Positions 13,354 through 25,820 of a stretch of 64,000 nucleotides of DNA are shown here, piece by piece. Source of the stretch: Vandiemenella viatica (taxonomy: Eukaryota > Arthropoda > Insecta > Orthoptera > Morabidae); the NCBI GenBank assembly GCA_031002005.1, contig CM061918.1, positions 61,910,531 through 61,974,530 on the forward strand, written 5' to 3'. The translations under genes and the position numbers were made by a program. The notes under the pieces are model-generated. The model made no database searches and was not told the origin of the DNA. It was given only the letters and a program-made list of their open reading frames with translations. Position 1 is the stretch's first letter. Each line of letters begins with the position of its first letter.

Positions 13354-15267
13354 TTTGATTTTTACTTCAATCATACAGTGAGATCCAGTAACAGTATCGT
13401 AACTGTGCAAGCCAGTATTGGTCATCTTCTTCATTGGTTGAACAGACTGTACTGCTAACATTACCTTTTTGACTCCTGTTGAGTATTTTCAGTCTCTTTG
13501 CTTTATGGGTGAACCTACAATAATTCCAAGGATACTGTTTGACTCGAGGGCCTCTGCTGAAGTTTGCTTTGTAAAAGACCTGTCATAGCACCACAGTCGT
13601 GAACTCATAAGGGTTGGCTGATGTCATAGGGTTACCTTTCTAACTTTCTACTGTTCTCTCTTAAACTTCCTATAAAATACTTAGGTTCTTTTTCTATTCC
13701 CTAAAATACCTGTACATTCTTTCTGCCTCTCACCTCTTATCTTATATATTTTGCAAATAATTACTTCATTCTGTACCTTACTCTTCATAATCATTAATGC
13801 TTTTACAGTGTTCTTTTTTCGCTGAACAAGATGTTATATTCGATCATTTCAGCTATACAGAGTTAAATTTTACATTGTTTCCCAAAACTACTCAAGATGG
13901 TTCTTTTATGAGTACTGTCGCCAGTTTTCTTTACATTTCTTTTGCCCAGAATCCTATCAGCCTCATTATTGATGGAACATAAAGGTCATAGGGAAAAATC
14001 TCTCACATTATTAAGAGTGATTATTTTTCTTTGTCGTCACAGTCCTCCTTCAACTTTGCTAAGCGGCAGGAATATGTTCTTTACACTCTTATTCAGTTAT
14101 AGCGAAAGAATGTCATTAGATTGGATGGCACTGTATATGTATTGGACGCACAATGTACTTCTTCCTCCTGATAACTATCCTTTCAATAGCTTAATTTGAA
14201 TTTGCTGTCTCATTTTAAACTTCATAATTTGAGGATATACTTCTTAGATGGTTATGTCATGGACACAATTCCATTACATGTAGAAAAACACATAAAATGC
14301 AATTAAAGTATCTGTGAAATTGTCACATATCTTCTTTCACATAATGGCTCTGTCAGTCATGTTAGTTTTCTCCTTATACGGTGGTAGTGGAAAAAAAGAA
14401 AAGAAAATTCTCATGTGGAACCTATGTTTAGGAGATCCGTATCAGAAATTCAGCTTTGTTTTTGTTAGTCTTCAATTTGCTATGCATTGTTATGACTTCA
14501 TCTAACATAATAATCCTGTTGCATTAGACTTCTTGATACATCACTTGCATATCACCAAAATTATAAAGTGTATTTGGTTATTTCTGTTTTCCTGACACCT
14601 AAGCGATATGTCATTCTTCTTGACTTAAGGAAAATGTATGATTGTGGGGGCTGAGTGCTGGTGGACTTTCCGCTGGAAAAATACAATAAGTAACTTTATT
14701 ATGTCCCCTTATTAATGATCAGTAGTGTAGCAGATGGTTACCTTAAAAACTTTTACATAGAAATTGGCACATCAGTAGCAGTAAACATTCTCCAGTAGGT
14801 TTAGTTTGACAGTCTCGTCTAAAACGGGTTGTAGTAAAAATCTAGTGGTGGTTACTGTATTGTGCATTACACGTAACAACACCACAGTAAAGACTAGGGC
14901 TTGCTTCTGCCAGCAGAATTATGTGGTTGAAGTCCAGTGTCCTCACACATATCTTGCACCACTCATATAAATTTTAACAAATACATGGAAAAAAATGTTC
15001 TTTTATTTTACACAGTAAATGGATCCTGCCTCTTGACATGTAATGTGAACTATACTACATTCATCACATACTTTTAAAGAATGTTTGCCTAGTGTGGGAG
15101 TCAGGTTAAGAATCTGTCAAAATTTGGACACTCAATATGTACTAAGGCCACATCAGTTTCCAGTCAGAAAAAACATGCCTTTAAACTACAAGACACCAGT
15201 CAGTGATTTCCTAAAATCATTTTACTTGGCAAAAATAATTTAAAACCAAATTGAGGAGTAGGAACTA
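13354..15267. other. Stretch without recognised features
   Basis: Nothing could be identified with support. The open frames at 13,797-14,199 and 14,314-14,505 are low-complexity AT-rich frames with no motif. Confidence 0.4.
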
Positions 15268-15380
15268 ATGCCATGAGGTGATAATAACAAGGAAAGGAAC
15301 TCACAAGAACTGAAGGAAGGACGACAACAATGATGAAAAACCCACAATATTTCAGGCTATTACCTTCTTCATAAAATTAA
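15268..15380 (+). repeat. Dispersed repeat with ACACAATATTTCRGGC-like core, copy 1
   Basis: It contains CCCACAATATTTCAGGCT followed by ATTACCTTCTTCAT. This core recurs at 18,860-18,965 on this strand and, inverted, at 25,715-25,820 and more weakly at 48,530-48,640. A related sequence forms the palindrome at 44,691-44,882. The family is not named here; it is short and non-coding. Confidence 0.5.
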
Positions 15381-15797
15381 AAACATATGACTGATCAAGC
15401 ACAGGCACTTACGGCAAACAATTCATACCCAGCATCTATACCAACCTGTTGCTGCCCATGTGAGCTCTCACTACCCACATGTCTTTAATAATTGTTTTAT
15501 AATAAGAGTCACCAGAATATTCCCTGAAACCACATCCCAACTGAAACTCCAGATGTGAGAATTGGCCGAACAACATTTTCTGGATACCAGACTTCCATGG
15601 CCTCAGTTAACGCTCATCTTCCTCACCCAGGTGCATGTATTACTTGCAAGTTTAATTAATTTTTATACAAATATAAATTTCATTTTTTTTAATGTATTTT
15701 ATCTACATTTTACACCTCTTTTGTGTGTCCCCTTTTTATTTTGATTAATTTCCTTTTTGCAATTAACATTTCCACTGATATGACCTTTGGTGTACCA

Positions 15798-16268
15798 CTA
15801 CCTGCACTCTGAATGTAATGGTCGAAACCACTGCAATGCTTCCGTGTAGACCACGTTTCTAGTTTTATTGTTTGGTGCACATACGTACAGACATGATCTA
15901 CCACTCACCCTAGAGCAAGCAACGTATAGCTGGCTGCGGGAGAAACATGGTGTCCGAAGATCAATTCCCACGGTTCCCAGTGTCTGGCCCTGAGACTTGT
16001 TGATTGTCATGGCAAAACATAAGGATACCGGGAATTGCAGGTGCTTAAATTTGAATTGGAAGTTATAAGATACCAATGGTAATCGTGGAATGAATACTTT
16101 CTCTCCACATCCTGTTAAAATAATGTCCTCAGTGATGTTTTTGTGCAAGGATTTCACCGGAAGTCTAGTTCCATTGCACAGTTGTGGTGGTGATATATTC
16201 CTCGCGAGCATGATCGGAGTACCAACTTTCAGTTCATGCGCGGGGAGACCAGATGCGCTGAGGGAATT
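15798..16268 (-). mobile_element. Helitron helicase C-terminal fragment
   Basis: Minus-strand ORF 16,211-15,798 matches the C-terminal end of a Helitron Rep/helicase, the Pif1-like SF1 domain that drives rolling-circle transposition. Visible blocks are MLARNISPPQLCNGTRL, then ILTGCGEKVFIPRLPL, then LQFPVSLCFAMTINKSQGQT, which carries the late helicase motif MTINKxQGQ. The family-typical QLYVACSRV and NVVYTEAL follow. A frameshift near 16,230 separates it from upstream HELKVGTPIM-like sequence. The Rep domain and N-terminal helicase motifs are absent, and no Helitron 3' hairpin with CTRR end was confirmed. Confidence 0.85.
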
Positions 16269-17089
16269 TTAGTGATTTTAATTAAGAGAAAAAATAAAGT
16301 TTTTAACTAAAAGGAATAGAATTGAGAAATTTACATCAGAAGATAGCTTAAATTGAGAGTATTATGAATATATAGTGGTTTCTGGAGGGAAAAGTTTAAG
16401 CATTAGTAAGATAATTAAGATTTTAAAGAAAGAGTGTTGTTAATTGTTGTTGAAGTGTGACAAATCATGCCAAGCTGATGACGTAAGAGACTTCAAGGTT
16501 AATTTTATAGAAACCCTATGGAATGTTGAATTAAATTAAAATAGATAAAATATGATATCAGGAAGCCCTTGTGTTGATTGCAAGTTAAACCATTTAGTAT
16601 ATTGGGAGATATTAATTTTTTTTGAAAGAATTTGCTGATGTCATAGGAATGTGAGAGTTGATAAAAGTACCTACAGCCATCTTTAAATTTCCCGATCTTT
16701 CACTGATTTTTGGAGTTTATGTTGTGTCGCTATGTAGCCCAGTCTTTCGATAATTATCAAAAACTTCGTGTCGCTATGTAGCCTAGTCTGCCACTAGATT
16801 TCAAACTGTTAACTTATTTAATTATACCCTTCCTGTTTGGGGTTTATAATACAAACTCATGGTGACTGTTTTATTAAATATTAAGGTACCAGAAGGCTAC
16901 AAGATCATGAACTTATGTTCACGGTTTAGGCAAAGTGTTGCAAGCCCCCAGTATACACTTAGCACCTAACAAGTGCTGTACAGAATATGATTATAATGAT
17001 ATCAGTGTGCAAGGCATCTGGAAATTTCAAAAATTGTGCAGAAATTTTTATGGCTGTGGTAGAAAACTGAGGGGAATAGAAGGTATTCA
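16269..17089. other. Stretch without recognised features
   Basis: It holds a short duplicated phrase, TCGCTATGTAGCC/TCGCTATGTAGCCT near 16,727 and 16,771, and otherwise nothing I can name. Confidence 0.35.
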
Positions 17090-17235
17090 GACGATAAGAA
17101 TGAGTCTTACCCTTTTGTGGGTAAGGCTGTCAGGGTTTGGAATAAATTACTAAGATAACTGATGAATAAATTACTAAAAATGTTGAAGGAATTTAAAATT
17201 AAAGTTCATGGGTAGATGGGGTAAGGAATTTTAAC
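17090..17235 (+). mobile_element. LINE 3'-end fragment (9.4-kb family)
   Basis: It carries the terminal coding and UTR pattern of the LINE at 9,356: CTTTTGTGGGTAAGGCTGTC, GGTTTGGAATAAATTACTAA and TTGAAGGAATTTAAAATTAA. These correspond to GTAAGGGTGTCAGGGATTGG and the following bases near 10,572. It is highly diverged and truncated. Confidence 0.65.
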
Positions 17236-17379
17236 ATTAAAAGTATGTAAGACAGTAATAAAGAAAATTAGAAAGAGGTCAACTACATCAGAAATGTTTG
17301 TGATAAAAGAGACTGCCAGCAAATTGACTAAATGGTTTTAGGCAAGTATACACATATGAATCTCAGTGGTGGGTTATAT

Positions 17380-18470
17380 GTAAGATATTTCGAACGAATT
17401 TGACAAGGGAGGCGAAGTTGATAGTTTAGCACTAGATCTTTCTAAGGCATTTGATGCAAAAGTTCTTAAGTTGAAAACTTGTGAGTAGACTTGTTGGGTA
17501 GAGAAATTCTTAAAAGGCAGAAAGCAGAGCATTAGAGTAAGAAATGCATTAACAAAAGAGTTGGAATTAAATATGGGAGTGCTACAGAGTAGTGTATTGG
17601 GACCATTGCTATTCGACTTTGTAATGAATGATTTTGTTTGTTGTTTTACATTCAGAATTTGTTTGCAAATGACATAGCAGTATATAATAGGATCAAAATG
17701 GGAAAGAAGAGCTGCAGGGTGACCTGGAAAGAATATCTAATTGGATAGGTCAACATAGAATGAAGATAAATGCCTGGAAGAGTCAGCGCATTAGGTACTT
17801 AGATAAAAACTAAAGGTTGTTTATTGTTATAGAATGGGTACATAATCGCTTGTAGTGTAAATATCTTGGCATAATTTTTGATAATAAACTCAACTGGGCA
17901 GGGACAGGAAAAGGTTACAGAATCCTTCATTTACTGGAGAGGGCGATGAGTGGATGAATCGGAGAAGTGAGGGAATTGGGTTACAAAACTTTTGCCAGAC
18001 TATTGCTTGACTATGGTGATGTAGTTTCCCATTTTTGGTATTAAATACAGGAGTTGGAGAGCATGCAAAGAAGAGTAGTTAGGTTTGTTTGTGGAATTTA
18101 TAACAGGAGCCAGTCTGTAAGTGATATTATATAGGAGATGGATGGATTTGGAGACAGGAGGAGGGTGAAGAGAGTACTGGGAGTGTAATGGTGTATGTTT
18201 GTGATTGGACTAGGAAGGATATTGGTCAAAGAATTAAGAGTAGTACATGAAAGGGGAAAAATGACCATGGGCACAAGCTGGCATTTGATTTCAATCATGA
18301 GGTAGTGTGAAAATTTCTCTTTTGTGGGTAATGATGTCAGGGTTTGGAATAAATTACTAAGGTAAGTGATGATTAATTTACCAAAAATGATGAAGTAATT
18401 TAAAATTAAAATCCATAAATCGCAAAAGTAGATGGGATAAGGAATTTTAACATTCAAAGTATGTAAGATA
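17380..18470 (+). mobile_element. Degenerate LINE copy (9.4-kb family)
   Basis: A more decayed copy of the same LINE RT. Recognisable in order are a motif A region (TAGCACTAGATCTTTCTAAG, LDLSKAFD), a motif B neighbourhood (GTGTATTGGGACCATTGCTA, VLGPLLF) and a motif C remnant (TTTGCAAATGACATAGCAG, FANDIAV instead of FADDIML). The C-terminal GGAGTTGGAGAGCATGCAAA block and the 3' end up to about 18,470 follow. Many stops and frameshifts make it non-functional. Minus-strand frames here are shadows. Confidence 0.8.
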
Positions 18471-18859
18471 GTAATAAAAACTATTAATAAGAGGTAAGAA
18501 GATGACTAGGAAAGTTGTCACATGGCTAACTACAAATATTAACAGTATTGAAATAGATGTTGTAATACTGTATTTCTTGAATAAAAATTGGAGAGACATT
18601 AATTTTTTTGAAAAATCATGAAATTTTGGTGTTGCATGGCACTTATTGTGCAGAATCATTTCAGATATACAAAATTTAAAGGTCAGAATTTGAAACCACC
18701 TTAAAATTCTGTCTTTTTTTTCTGAGTGATGACAACCTTTTCCCCCAACTCAAGAAAAATATGAAATAGTTTTTGAACTGAAATCAATTGTGAGCAATTA
18801 ACTGTGAAATATGATATGATATGATACAAACTTTTTATTCAATATAAATTACAAGGAAA

Positions 18860-18965
18860 GGGAAAATGACTCATCACTCACCAAAGTTAAAGGCAGAGAT
18901 GGGAGAAGAACATATATCACGAACACACAATATTTCGGTCTTTAACCTTCTTCATGTTAAAGAGA
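18860..18965 (+). repeat. Dispersed repeat copy 2
   Basis: It shows CTCATCACTCACCAAAGTT, then CACGAACACACAATATTTCG, then ACCTTCTTCATG, the same order of blocks as the copies at 15,268 and (inverted) 25,715. It is non-coding. Confidence 0.55.
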
Positions 18966-19360
18966 ATGAGTCGTGTGGTTCGGGAGCAGTGCACACGCTT
19001 AAGTTTTTACATGACTGGAACTTTGTATTCAAACACTGATGTGCTGTAATTATGTTATGTTTGAATAAGTGATTTACTGTGTGGAGCACATTATCGAACT
19101 TGTATTCCTGTATCGAACTTGTGGTAAATATCTTTCCCAAATATGAAGTCTTTTGTGATTCAATGTGTGTACTGTATTACTGTTTGTTGTGCTTCATCTC
19201 CATTTCTTTATACCATCTAATTATTTCTAGGATTAGGATATAGGGAACATAAATTTCTTAAATTTATGATTTCAGTTAAGGATCTGTTATTTCAATGTTT
19301 CGGGGATGGTTGTGCCCAGGAAATTTGTTGTTCAGAGCCCTGGTTTCTTTTGGTTTACAG

Positions 19361-19476
19361 AATCGTGACTGTTCTCGAACTGGAACCCCCCTCCTCAATT
19401 CTCCAGTGGATGTCTCTTTGCAAGGTTCAAAGTGTTCTGGAACATTCCAGGGAGTTACCATCAACAAGAGTTTGAG
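19361..19476 (+). CDS. Internal exon of unidentified host gene
   Basis: This is a 116-bp candidate exon with acceptor TTTGGTTTACAG and donor GTATGT, open in one frame (start phase 0, end phase 2). The translation runs from NRDCSRTGTPLLNSPVD to GVTINKSLR, with normal amino-acid balance and no low complexity. I do not recognise the protein. Its phase-0 start fits the phase-0 end of the exon at 6,139-6,294, so both may be parts of one plus-strand gene with long introns; that link is inferred. The open frame on the opposite strand lacks splice sites. Confidence 0.5.
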
Positions 19477-20364
19477 GTATGTATGTATCTATATCTTACT
19501 GTGTTGTAGGGTTCATCCATCTGGAATTCATATACCTACTTGCCGCAACAAAATACATTAGTTGACCAAGTAGCAGAAATATTAGATGAAAACTCCATTT
19601 GGAAACAAGTAAAAAAAAGACTTTCAATTGAACAAATTTAATGGAACGTTTCATACAATTAAGATAGTTACTGTAGAAGCTAGCAAATTGAAGAGCAAAG
19701 ATAACATCTACCACTCACTAGATCAATGAATTCTTGTAATTCAGTTCTCATAATCATAGATTAAATTGAAATATCTTAAAATCATCCATTACTCAGCCCC
19801 AGCTGGGTCAAAGAAATTTCATGAAAATAGTTTATATTTTGGCACAAAAAAGGAATATAAATTAAGTGATGCAAATATGAATTTAATGATCCATCCAAGT
19901 CAAAATTTAGAAGCTGTATTTAAAATTTAATGTAAACCTGAAATTTAAGAGGTTGGTAGTGCATGTTAATAGAACTTAGTACCATAACTATGATAGAGCT
20001 TGTTCCAAGGATGCAATTTCCCTACACACTTCAGGTATTTTGTTTAACACATCACTCGATAATTTATCATGGCACCTGACTCCATTATATCTGACGAAAG
20101 TACCAGTTTAATTTTTAATAATAGCATGAATGTTTTCTCCCAGTATTGATTGCACTCTAATGGAGGGGGTGTATTTATAGCCAGCTGCCAGTAAAAATCT
20201 CTGCCGTAAGGAAATAAATGTCAATAGAGTTAATAAAACTATATATATTAAACTTTGATAGCTGCCTTCTACCATCCACCTATGCCAACATAATTGTTTT
20301 CAACACATTAAGGAATAACGCAAATAACATAGCTTGACAATTTCAGTATCATGCAGTGTTACTA

Positions 20365-21301
20365 TGAGGTTACTTTAACTTGCCTTATATCAACTGGAGT
20401 AGTCACATTACAGGTAGGTGGGGTAAAACGGCTAGTGAAATCATTCTCGACCCATTCTCAGATCATCATCTTGAACAGCAGGCTGCTGAACCAATGCAGT
20501 GTCATGACAGTAATGAAAAAAATTTATATCTTACCATTACAAAAAGGCCAGAATTATTCACAGACATTTCAACAACCACAAGGCTTAGTAATCACAAAGC
20601 AGTAATTACAATCGTAAAATCAGTAACTGTGTGTAACAAGAAAAAAATACTTCAAAAGAATGTTTCACAGCATATCTGAGACCCCATTGAAGAGATCTGT
20701 CATCAATTTGTAAATATAATCGGAGAAAGTATGGACATTTGTGCACCAAAATGGACAGTCACAGAAGGGAATAATCCCATATAATATATGTGTTAAGCTG
20801 AAAGATTACTCAAAACGCAAAGGAGGATACATGCACCCTTCAAAAGTATGGGTATCTGTAGTTACATGGAAAATTTACTTAAGTTAAGAGGCCTTATTAA
20901 AAATGGGATGCTTGAGGCCTTTAATGACTTCTGTTGTAATTCGCTTTCTAAATCCAAAGAAATTTTGGTCGGACATAAGAAAAGATCACGCGAAACTCAG
21001 CTGGCCCTATTTATGTATGACATGATGAATTTATTGATGCAGGATCACAAATAGGTGCATTATTTTTGGAGCTCTCAATGCTTTAAAGTCTGTACCATGT
21101 AACTGCCTTTTAACGAAGATTTGAGCATGAAGATTTCTGAATTGATACGAGATTTTCTAACTGGTTGGTAGTAGTATGTCATTGTTGATGGAGAAGCCTC
21201 TGTTAGTCTAGATGTGACTTCACGAGCCCCTCAAGTAATTGTAATAGTACCATTTCTTTTCTTCATTTTTATAAATGATCTTGAAGACAACATCAATAAC
21301 A
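20365..21301 (+). mobile_element. Decayed LINE, endonuclease and first part of RT
   Basis: An apurinic-like endonuclease C-terminal part is readable: GYFNLPYINWSS (the GDFN motif altered to GYFN) and FSDHHLEQQ, then LTITKRPELFTD and LSNHKAVIT, where SDH has become SNH. RT remnants follow, including FLFFIFINDLEDNI around 21,250-21,295 just upstream of the expected FADD motif. The ORF is broken by many stops. The element is interrupted at 21,301 by a Penelope-like insertion and resumes at 22,142. Confidence 0.75.
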
Positions 21302-22141
21302 TTAATTTATTGTAAGCCTACACATACTGACTGTTGTCACCATCCAGCGCAACATGATTCTGTTTTAACCTCCTTGATACATCAAGCAGGAAGGATTTGT
21401 GATAAAGATAAACTTGCAAGTAAATTGGAATATCTCTGGAGAACTGCCTTAAATAATGGTTATAATCAGGAACAGATTAGTCGCGTGTTTAAAAAGAAGT
21501 AATTGCGACATAAAGGTCGTATTGATACCGAAGGTCTTACCTTTCTCCTGTTTGTGGGCGTGCTAAGTTCTAAAATAGGTAGACTGTTGACTGGATACAG
21601 AGTCAAGACAATTTTCAGATCACATGCAAAAATTAAAAACTTTGTAGGCAGCATAAAAGGTGACCTAGCTTTACGAATTCCTGATGTTTATTATATACCT
21701 TTTGAATGTGGCCATGGCTGCATCAGACAAATGCAGCAGGGTATAGTGCAGCGATGTTTCAAACACGCAATAAATGTTCATGTGGGCAAGAGGAGAAATC
21801 AATTGTGGCCAAACAAAGTGTCCAAGGAGGACATATATTTAGTTTTGAAGAAACTAGAATTTTAGCACGGGTCAGAGATTTTTGGGACAGCAATATAATA
21901 GAAGCTGGTGAAATCAGAATAGCTGATTCTTTAGTTAACAGGGACACTGGTTACCAACTCAGTGTGGCCTTGAACCCGGCTATCAAAATGCTGAAACAGC
22001 TTTGCCTCTGTAATGAGCAAAAGAGTGGATGACATCATCACTCTGGGTCAGCTTTTGTCTTCCACTGTTTCCGTGACAGCATGTAAACAAAGAGTTACTG
22101 AGTGACAGCTATGGTTGAAAATGAGGCAGAGTTTATTTATT
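21302..22141 (+). mobile_element. 5'-truncated Penelope-like element with GIY-YIG region
   Basis: This is a Penelope-like retroelement fragment of about 840 bp. It starts at the post-RT block CKPTHTDCCHHPAQHDSVL and runs through LIHQAGRICD and FVGVLSSKIGRLL. Next are YRVKTIFRSHAKIKNFVGS and a decayed GIY-YIG endonuclease region (PDVYYIPFECGHGCIRQ). The C-terminal tail ends in NRDTGYQLSVALNP. Stops and shifts occur near 21,500 and 21,865. It is bounded by a 12/13-identical direct repeat, AACATCAATAACA (21,289-21,301) and AACATTAATAACA (22,142-22,154), a plausible target-site duplication inside a LINE. In active family members the GIY-YIG domain nicks the target and the RT primes from it; this copy lacks the RT core. 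Confidence 0.85.
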
Positions 22142-22960
22142 AACATTAATAACAGTCTTAAGGTTATTCGCTGATGATGCGGTCATCTAGAGGGAATAAG
22201 GAATTCACCCAATTGCTTAAAAATTGAACACAATCTGGACATTAGTGTGGAATGGTGCGATCAATGGCAGTTTACATTAAATTGCAAAATATCAAGGCAA
22301 TGTGCATAACTATCAAAATGAATCCATTTGCTTAGAAGTACAAAGTAAATAGTTCAGTTATTGACATGGTTGAGTCCCTGCAGTATTTGGGTGTAACAGT
22401 ACAAAGCAACACGAAATGCGACCAGCACATAGCTTCAGTCATAGGTAGAGCTAGTTGTAGTCTGTGATTCATTTGTTGAATTTTGAAGATTTATAATTCA
22501 TGTGCATTGGAGATAACTTGAAAACTCTGATATATCCACATTTTGACTACTGTTGTGCTTTATGGGATTCGTATCACAAGGGATTGATTGACAGTATAGA
22601 AAAAGCAGAGAGAACAGCTGTGTTCAATTCTTGACTGCTTTTCACAGTCCTTACGGAACTGTGGCAGAATTGTTATGTAGATCAGGCTGTGATCGCCTGG
22701 CAGACAGATGACGTAGGTTTCATACGAATACAATAACAAACACATGAGCAACTCCTTTCATTTATGAGTGCTATGAAATATTTTGTCACCAGCCTATTTT
22801 GGTGGTGATGACAGAAAGGATGAGATTAGAAAAATTAAGTGTCATACTGATGCTTGCACGAATTCTTTGTTCGCTCATGCTATTCAGGATAGGAATGCAC
22901 AGAGTTAGTTTTGCTGTCACTGTAAACTGAAAAGTATAATTTAGCTGTATATATCTAGGT
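22142..22960 (+). mobile_element. Decayed LINE, RT motif C onward
   Basis: Continuation of the LINE broken at 21,301. RLFADDAVI at about 22,160 is the catalytic FADD motif that should directly follow the INDLEDNI block left of the insertion. Downstream are remnants of the thumb and C-terminus, including LIYPHFDYCCALWDSYHKGL and SIEKAERTAV. Stops are frequent. Confidence 0.75.
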
Positions 22961-23772
22961 TTCAGTGAAATATTTCAATATTGGTTGGTAGTACACTTTG
23001 TAAAGCAATATTTTGGTTTCTTTCTTTGTGTTCCACTTTCAGATAATATCGTTAATCGGGTGATAAAATTTCCAATATTTTTTTTTCCCCTGTCTGATTT
23101 CTTCTACCATATTTTCTTTGGTGGTTACTTTATTCCCAAATAACAGAATTCCAGTTTGATACCATTGTGTGTCTCCATCTTGTATTGACAGAATCTGCTT
23201 GACAGATATTGACTTTATTAAGAATTGTCTTAATTAGTCTTTTTTAATTGCTCTTTTTGTATGTGGTATCACATCGGTTTCTGATAGTGTGAGGAAAAAG
23301 GTTACCAAATTAAATATATTAAAGTATGGAATTAGCAACACTCTTCACAAATTGGTTTATTTCTCACACGGAGATACACCAGTTGGTCCCCAACCAAAAT
23401 TAAAACTAGGTATCAAGACCTTGTATTCTAAAATACTGCAGATTCTTAAAGTGGAAAATAACATATACCAAAATATATTGATACTGTAAGTTTTTGTTAG
23501 TTCAGTCCAACAAAGTTCTCATAAAACAGTCCATATGATTCTTTATGGATGAATATACTTCATTTTCCAAATCACTCACGGTATTCTGTATGTCGTAATA
23601 AATAAAACCCACACATGTGATAGTTTTCACTTGGCGTAGTCATTCATTGCCATCTATCCAACAATATTCGCACGTTCACGCACTTCTGTGAACAACCGAC
23701 TCTACACTCTAAACTGCAGCTGAGTTCTCATACACTCTTTTCGTATCCCTGTGCACAGGTTTATAGTATCTT
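22961..23772. other. Stretch without recognised features
   Basis: A 66-codon frame at 23,289-23,489 ends in lysine- and isoleucine-rich sequence and shows no motif. I assign nothing. Confidence 0.35.
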
Positions 23773-24900
23773 TCATTGTCTTAGCTTAACACCCTCTTGT
23801 TTTTCAAATTGTAAGCATTTAATATGACTCCAAAGGATACTGTTTTGTTTCAACTTCTTTTGACGAGCCAGTTTGACCATCACGTCATCCGCATCTACTG
23901 TGTTTCTGTTTCCTTGAACTTGAGTAATAACTTTGTCTAAAACTACTTTAAACAAGAAAGGTAGCTTGCTATACACTTCTTTGCCTTACTCCTCCTCTTT
24001 CAATCTACTCTCATTCCTTGTTTACATGATCTGCCTGCACACAGTTCTCACCCTGGAAATGTCTTGATGTTTTTGATTGATGACCACCATCTTGAACCAT
24101 TTAAAGAGTAGTCTATCTGACTGCAGGATGAACATCCAAGGGAGATTCAGATAGAAAGTTTTGTGGATAGTGTTGAAAACCAGGTATTAGTGATGACAAA
24201 TTTATTTTCTTGACTGAACCAGATCAGTCGATCGCCACACTTATTTCTTTTGCCCAAACCAAAACAGCCTAGTACTTTCATTTTGCAAAACTCTTTTTTC
24301 CAGCTTTGGAATTAATTTCTTTTTTTGGCTAGAGATTCATGAAATGTTTTGATCTCTTCATCTGCTGCCGAAGATTGTGGTAAACTTGAATTATATTTAG
24401 CTTACAGGTTCTAATATTGAATTGTACCAGGAGTATTCAGTAGTGGTCTAAATTGGCCGTTTAACTCTATAAAATCACTGTATTCTCAGTGCCTCAGCTG
24501 CTTTAATTATTTCCAATCTAAGTTCGGCTATTTCAGGTAATTTCCCATTTTGTAGTTTTTCATTGCTCTCTGGTTCCAGCTTGTTATATTCTTCAATTTC
24601 ATTTTCTAAAGCTATCACTCCTCTGGTCTTTGGTACTTTCTTCCATTCTTTCAGTATTTCCTATAAGCAAGTCTTTGAAGTGCTCTTTCCATGTTTTCAC
24701 AACATTCCTTCTTTCCTCTTTGCACTTCTCCCAATACATTTATTTTTTGATCAGCATAAATTTAGGGTTTATTTTGTTTTAAACGTAACCATCTCGTAAA
24801 ATATTTTCTTATTTTGTTTGTAGCTTTCATTCAACTTTACTGTAAATTCATCCAAAGTTTTTTCTTTTGCTTCTTTTATATACATGTGTTAAAGGAAAAG
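23773..24900 (-). mobile_element. Decayed LINE of the 'endonuclease-RT' type
   Basis: On the minus strand, 24,830-24,480 contains an endonuclease-to-RT linker pattern: a WKEHFKDLL-like phrase, then ENEIEEYNKLEP, then LPEIAELRLEIIKAAEALR, comparable to the 'ExxIxxAIxxLKxGKAPG' entry into RT. Further 3' on the same strand, 23,976-23,773 holds NTVDADDVMVKLARQ, resembling an RT motif C. The order is right for one decayed element. Its type may match the plus-strand copy at 27,060. Support is moderate because of decay. Confidence 0.4.
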
Positions 24901-25389
24901 GTTAAATGTTGTCATTAGTGTATGGCAATGCTTCAGTAACTCAGAATGCTGTAGGTAGTTCTAGTGATTTCATAATGGTTGTGAACTATTTGAAAGGAAT
25001 GGAGCCATGAACAAATCCTTCCATGTCAAAAACTGAGGAAAATGTTGAACAAATGAGGGAAATGGACTCACTTATTTAGTTACCTGAACAATTTTATCTA
25101 TACAATGGTGAGAAAACTACAGTCGTACAAAGCAAGAGAAGTGATTTTAAAACAGTTTTAAATGTGATAGGAGTTATCACTAAATTTGTTCCACTTTTTT
25201 GGGGGGGAGGGAGTAGTTGGATATAACTTTGGTTATCAATTTACTGGATCTGCCACCTCTTTTTTATATACAGAATGTCCACGAAGGCAAACATATTTTG
25301 ACTCTATTGAGGATGTCAAGGCAGCCATCACAGCATGCATAAAGACACTGCTTATAGCTTTACACCTCATTCATTTCAAGTCATTAGAG

Positions 25390-25560
25390 GTGCAATAGGA
25401 TGGGAGCGAGGGCAGGAAAAAGAAGAAATTCATCTGTGGTCTTTTGAAGAAACCATTCTGCCATGGTAAACTTAAGTCTGGATGGCCAGATGGGGATTTG
25501 AACCCATGTCCTCTCAGATGCTACGCCAGAGTGTTTCCTATCACCAACTACACTTGGTGT
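25390..25560 (-). mobile_element. tRNA-derived SINE fragment
   Basis: The plus strand reads GATGGGGATTTGAACCCATG; its complement contains CATGGGTTCAAATCC, a tRNA B box (GGTTCRANNCC). The adjoining body CTTTTGAAGAAACCATTCTG matches the inverted body pattern of other SINEs here. It is a diverged minus-strand copy. Confidence 0.5.
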
Positions 25561-25714
25561 TAACTTAACTAACTAACTTAACCAGAACTATTTCATAACA
25601 ACAGGATCAGTGTTTTTGAACTGAAAGGGAGCACTTATCTGTTACTATTATAATTTTTTGTGTTGCTGTGTTGACCGCAGGTGCTTGCATATGGACAGCC
25701 ACATATTTCTATGT

Positions 25715-25820
25715 TCTTGACAAAGGGTTTTGCCCGAAATATTGTGTTGTGTTATATTTTATTGCTGCCCTCCTCCCTTTAACTTTGATGAGTGTTGGGT
25801 GAATTTATCATTCTCTTCCA
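25715..25820 (-). repeat. Dispersed repeat copy 3, inverted
   Basis: The complement of this stretch reads CACTCATCAAAGTTAAAGGG followed by ACACAATATTTCGGGCAAAA, the same blocks as the repeats at 15,268 and 18,860. Confidence 0.55.
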
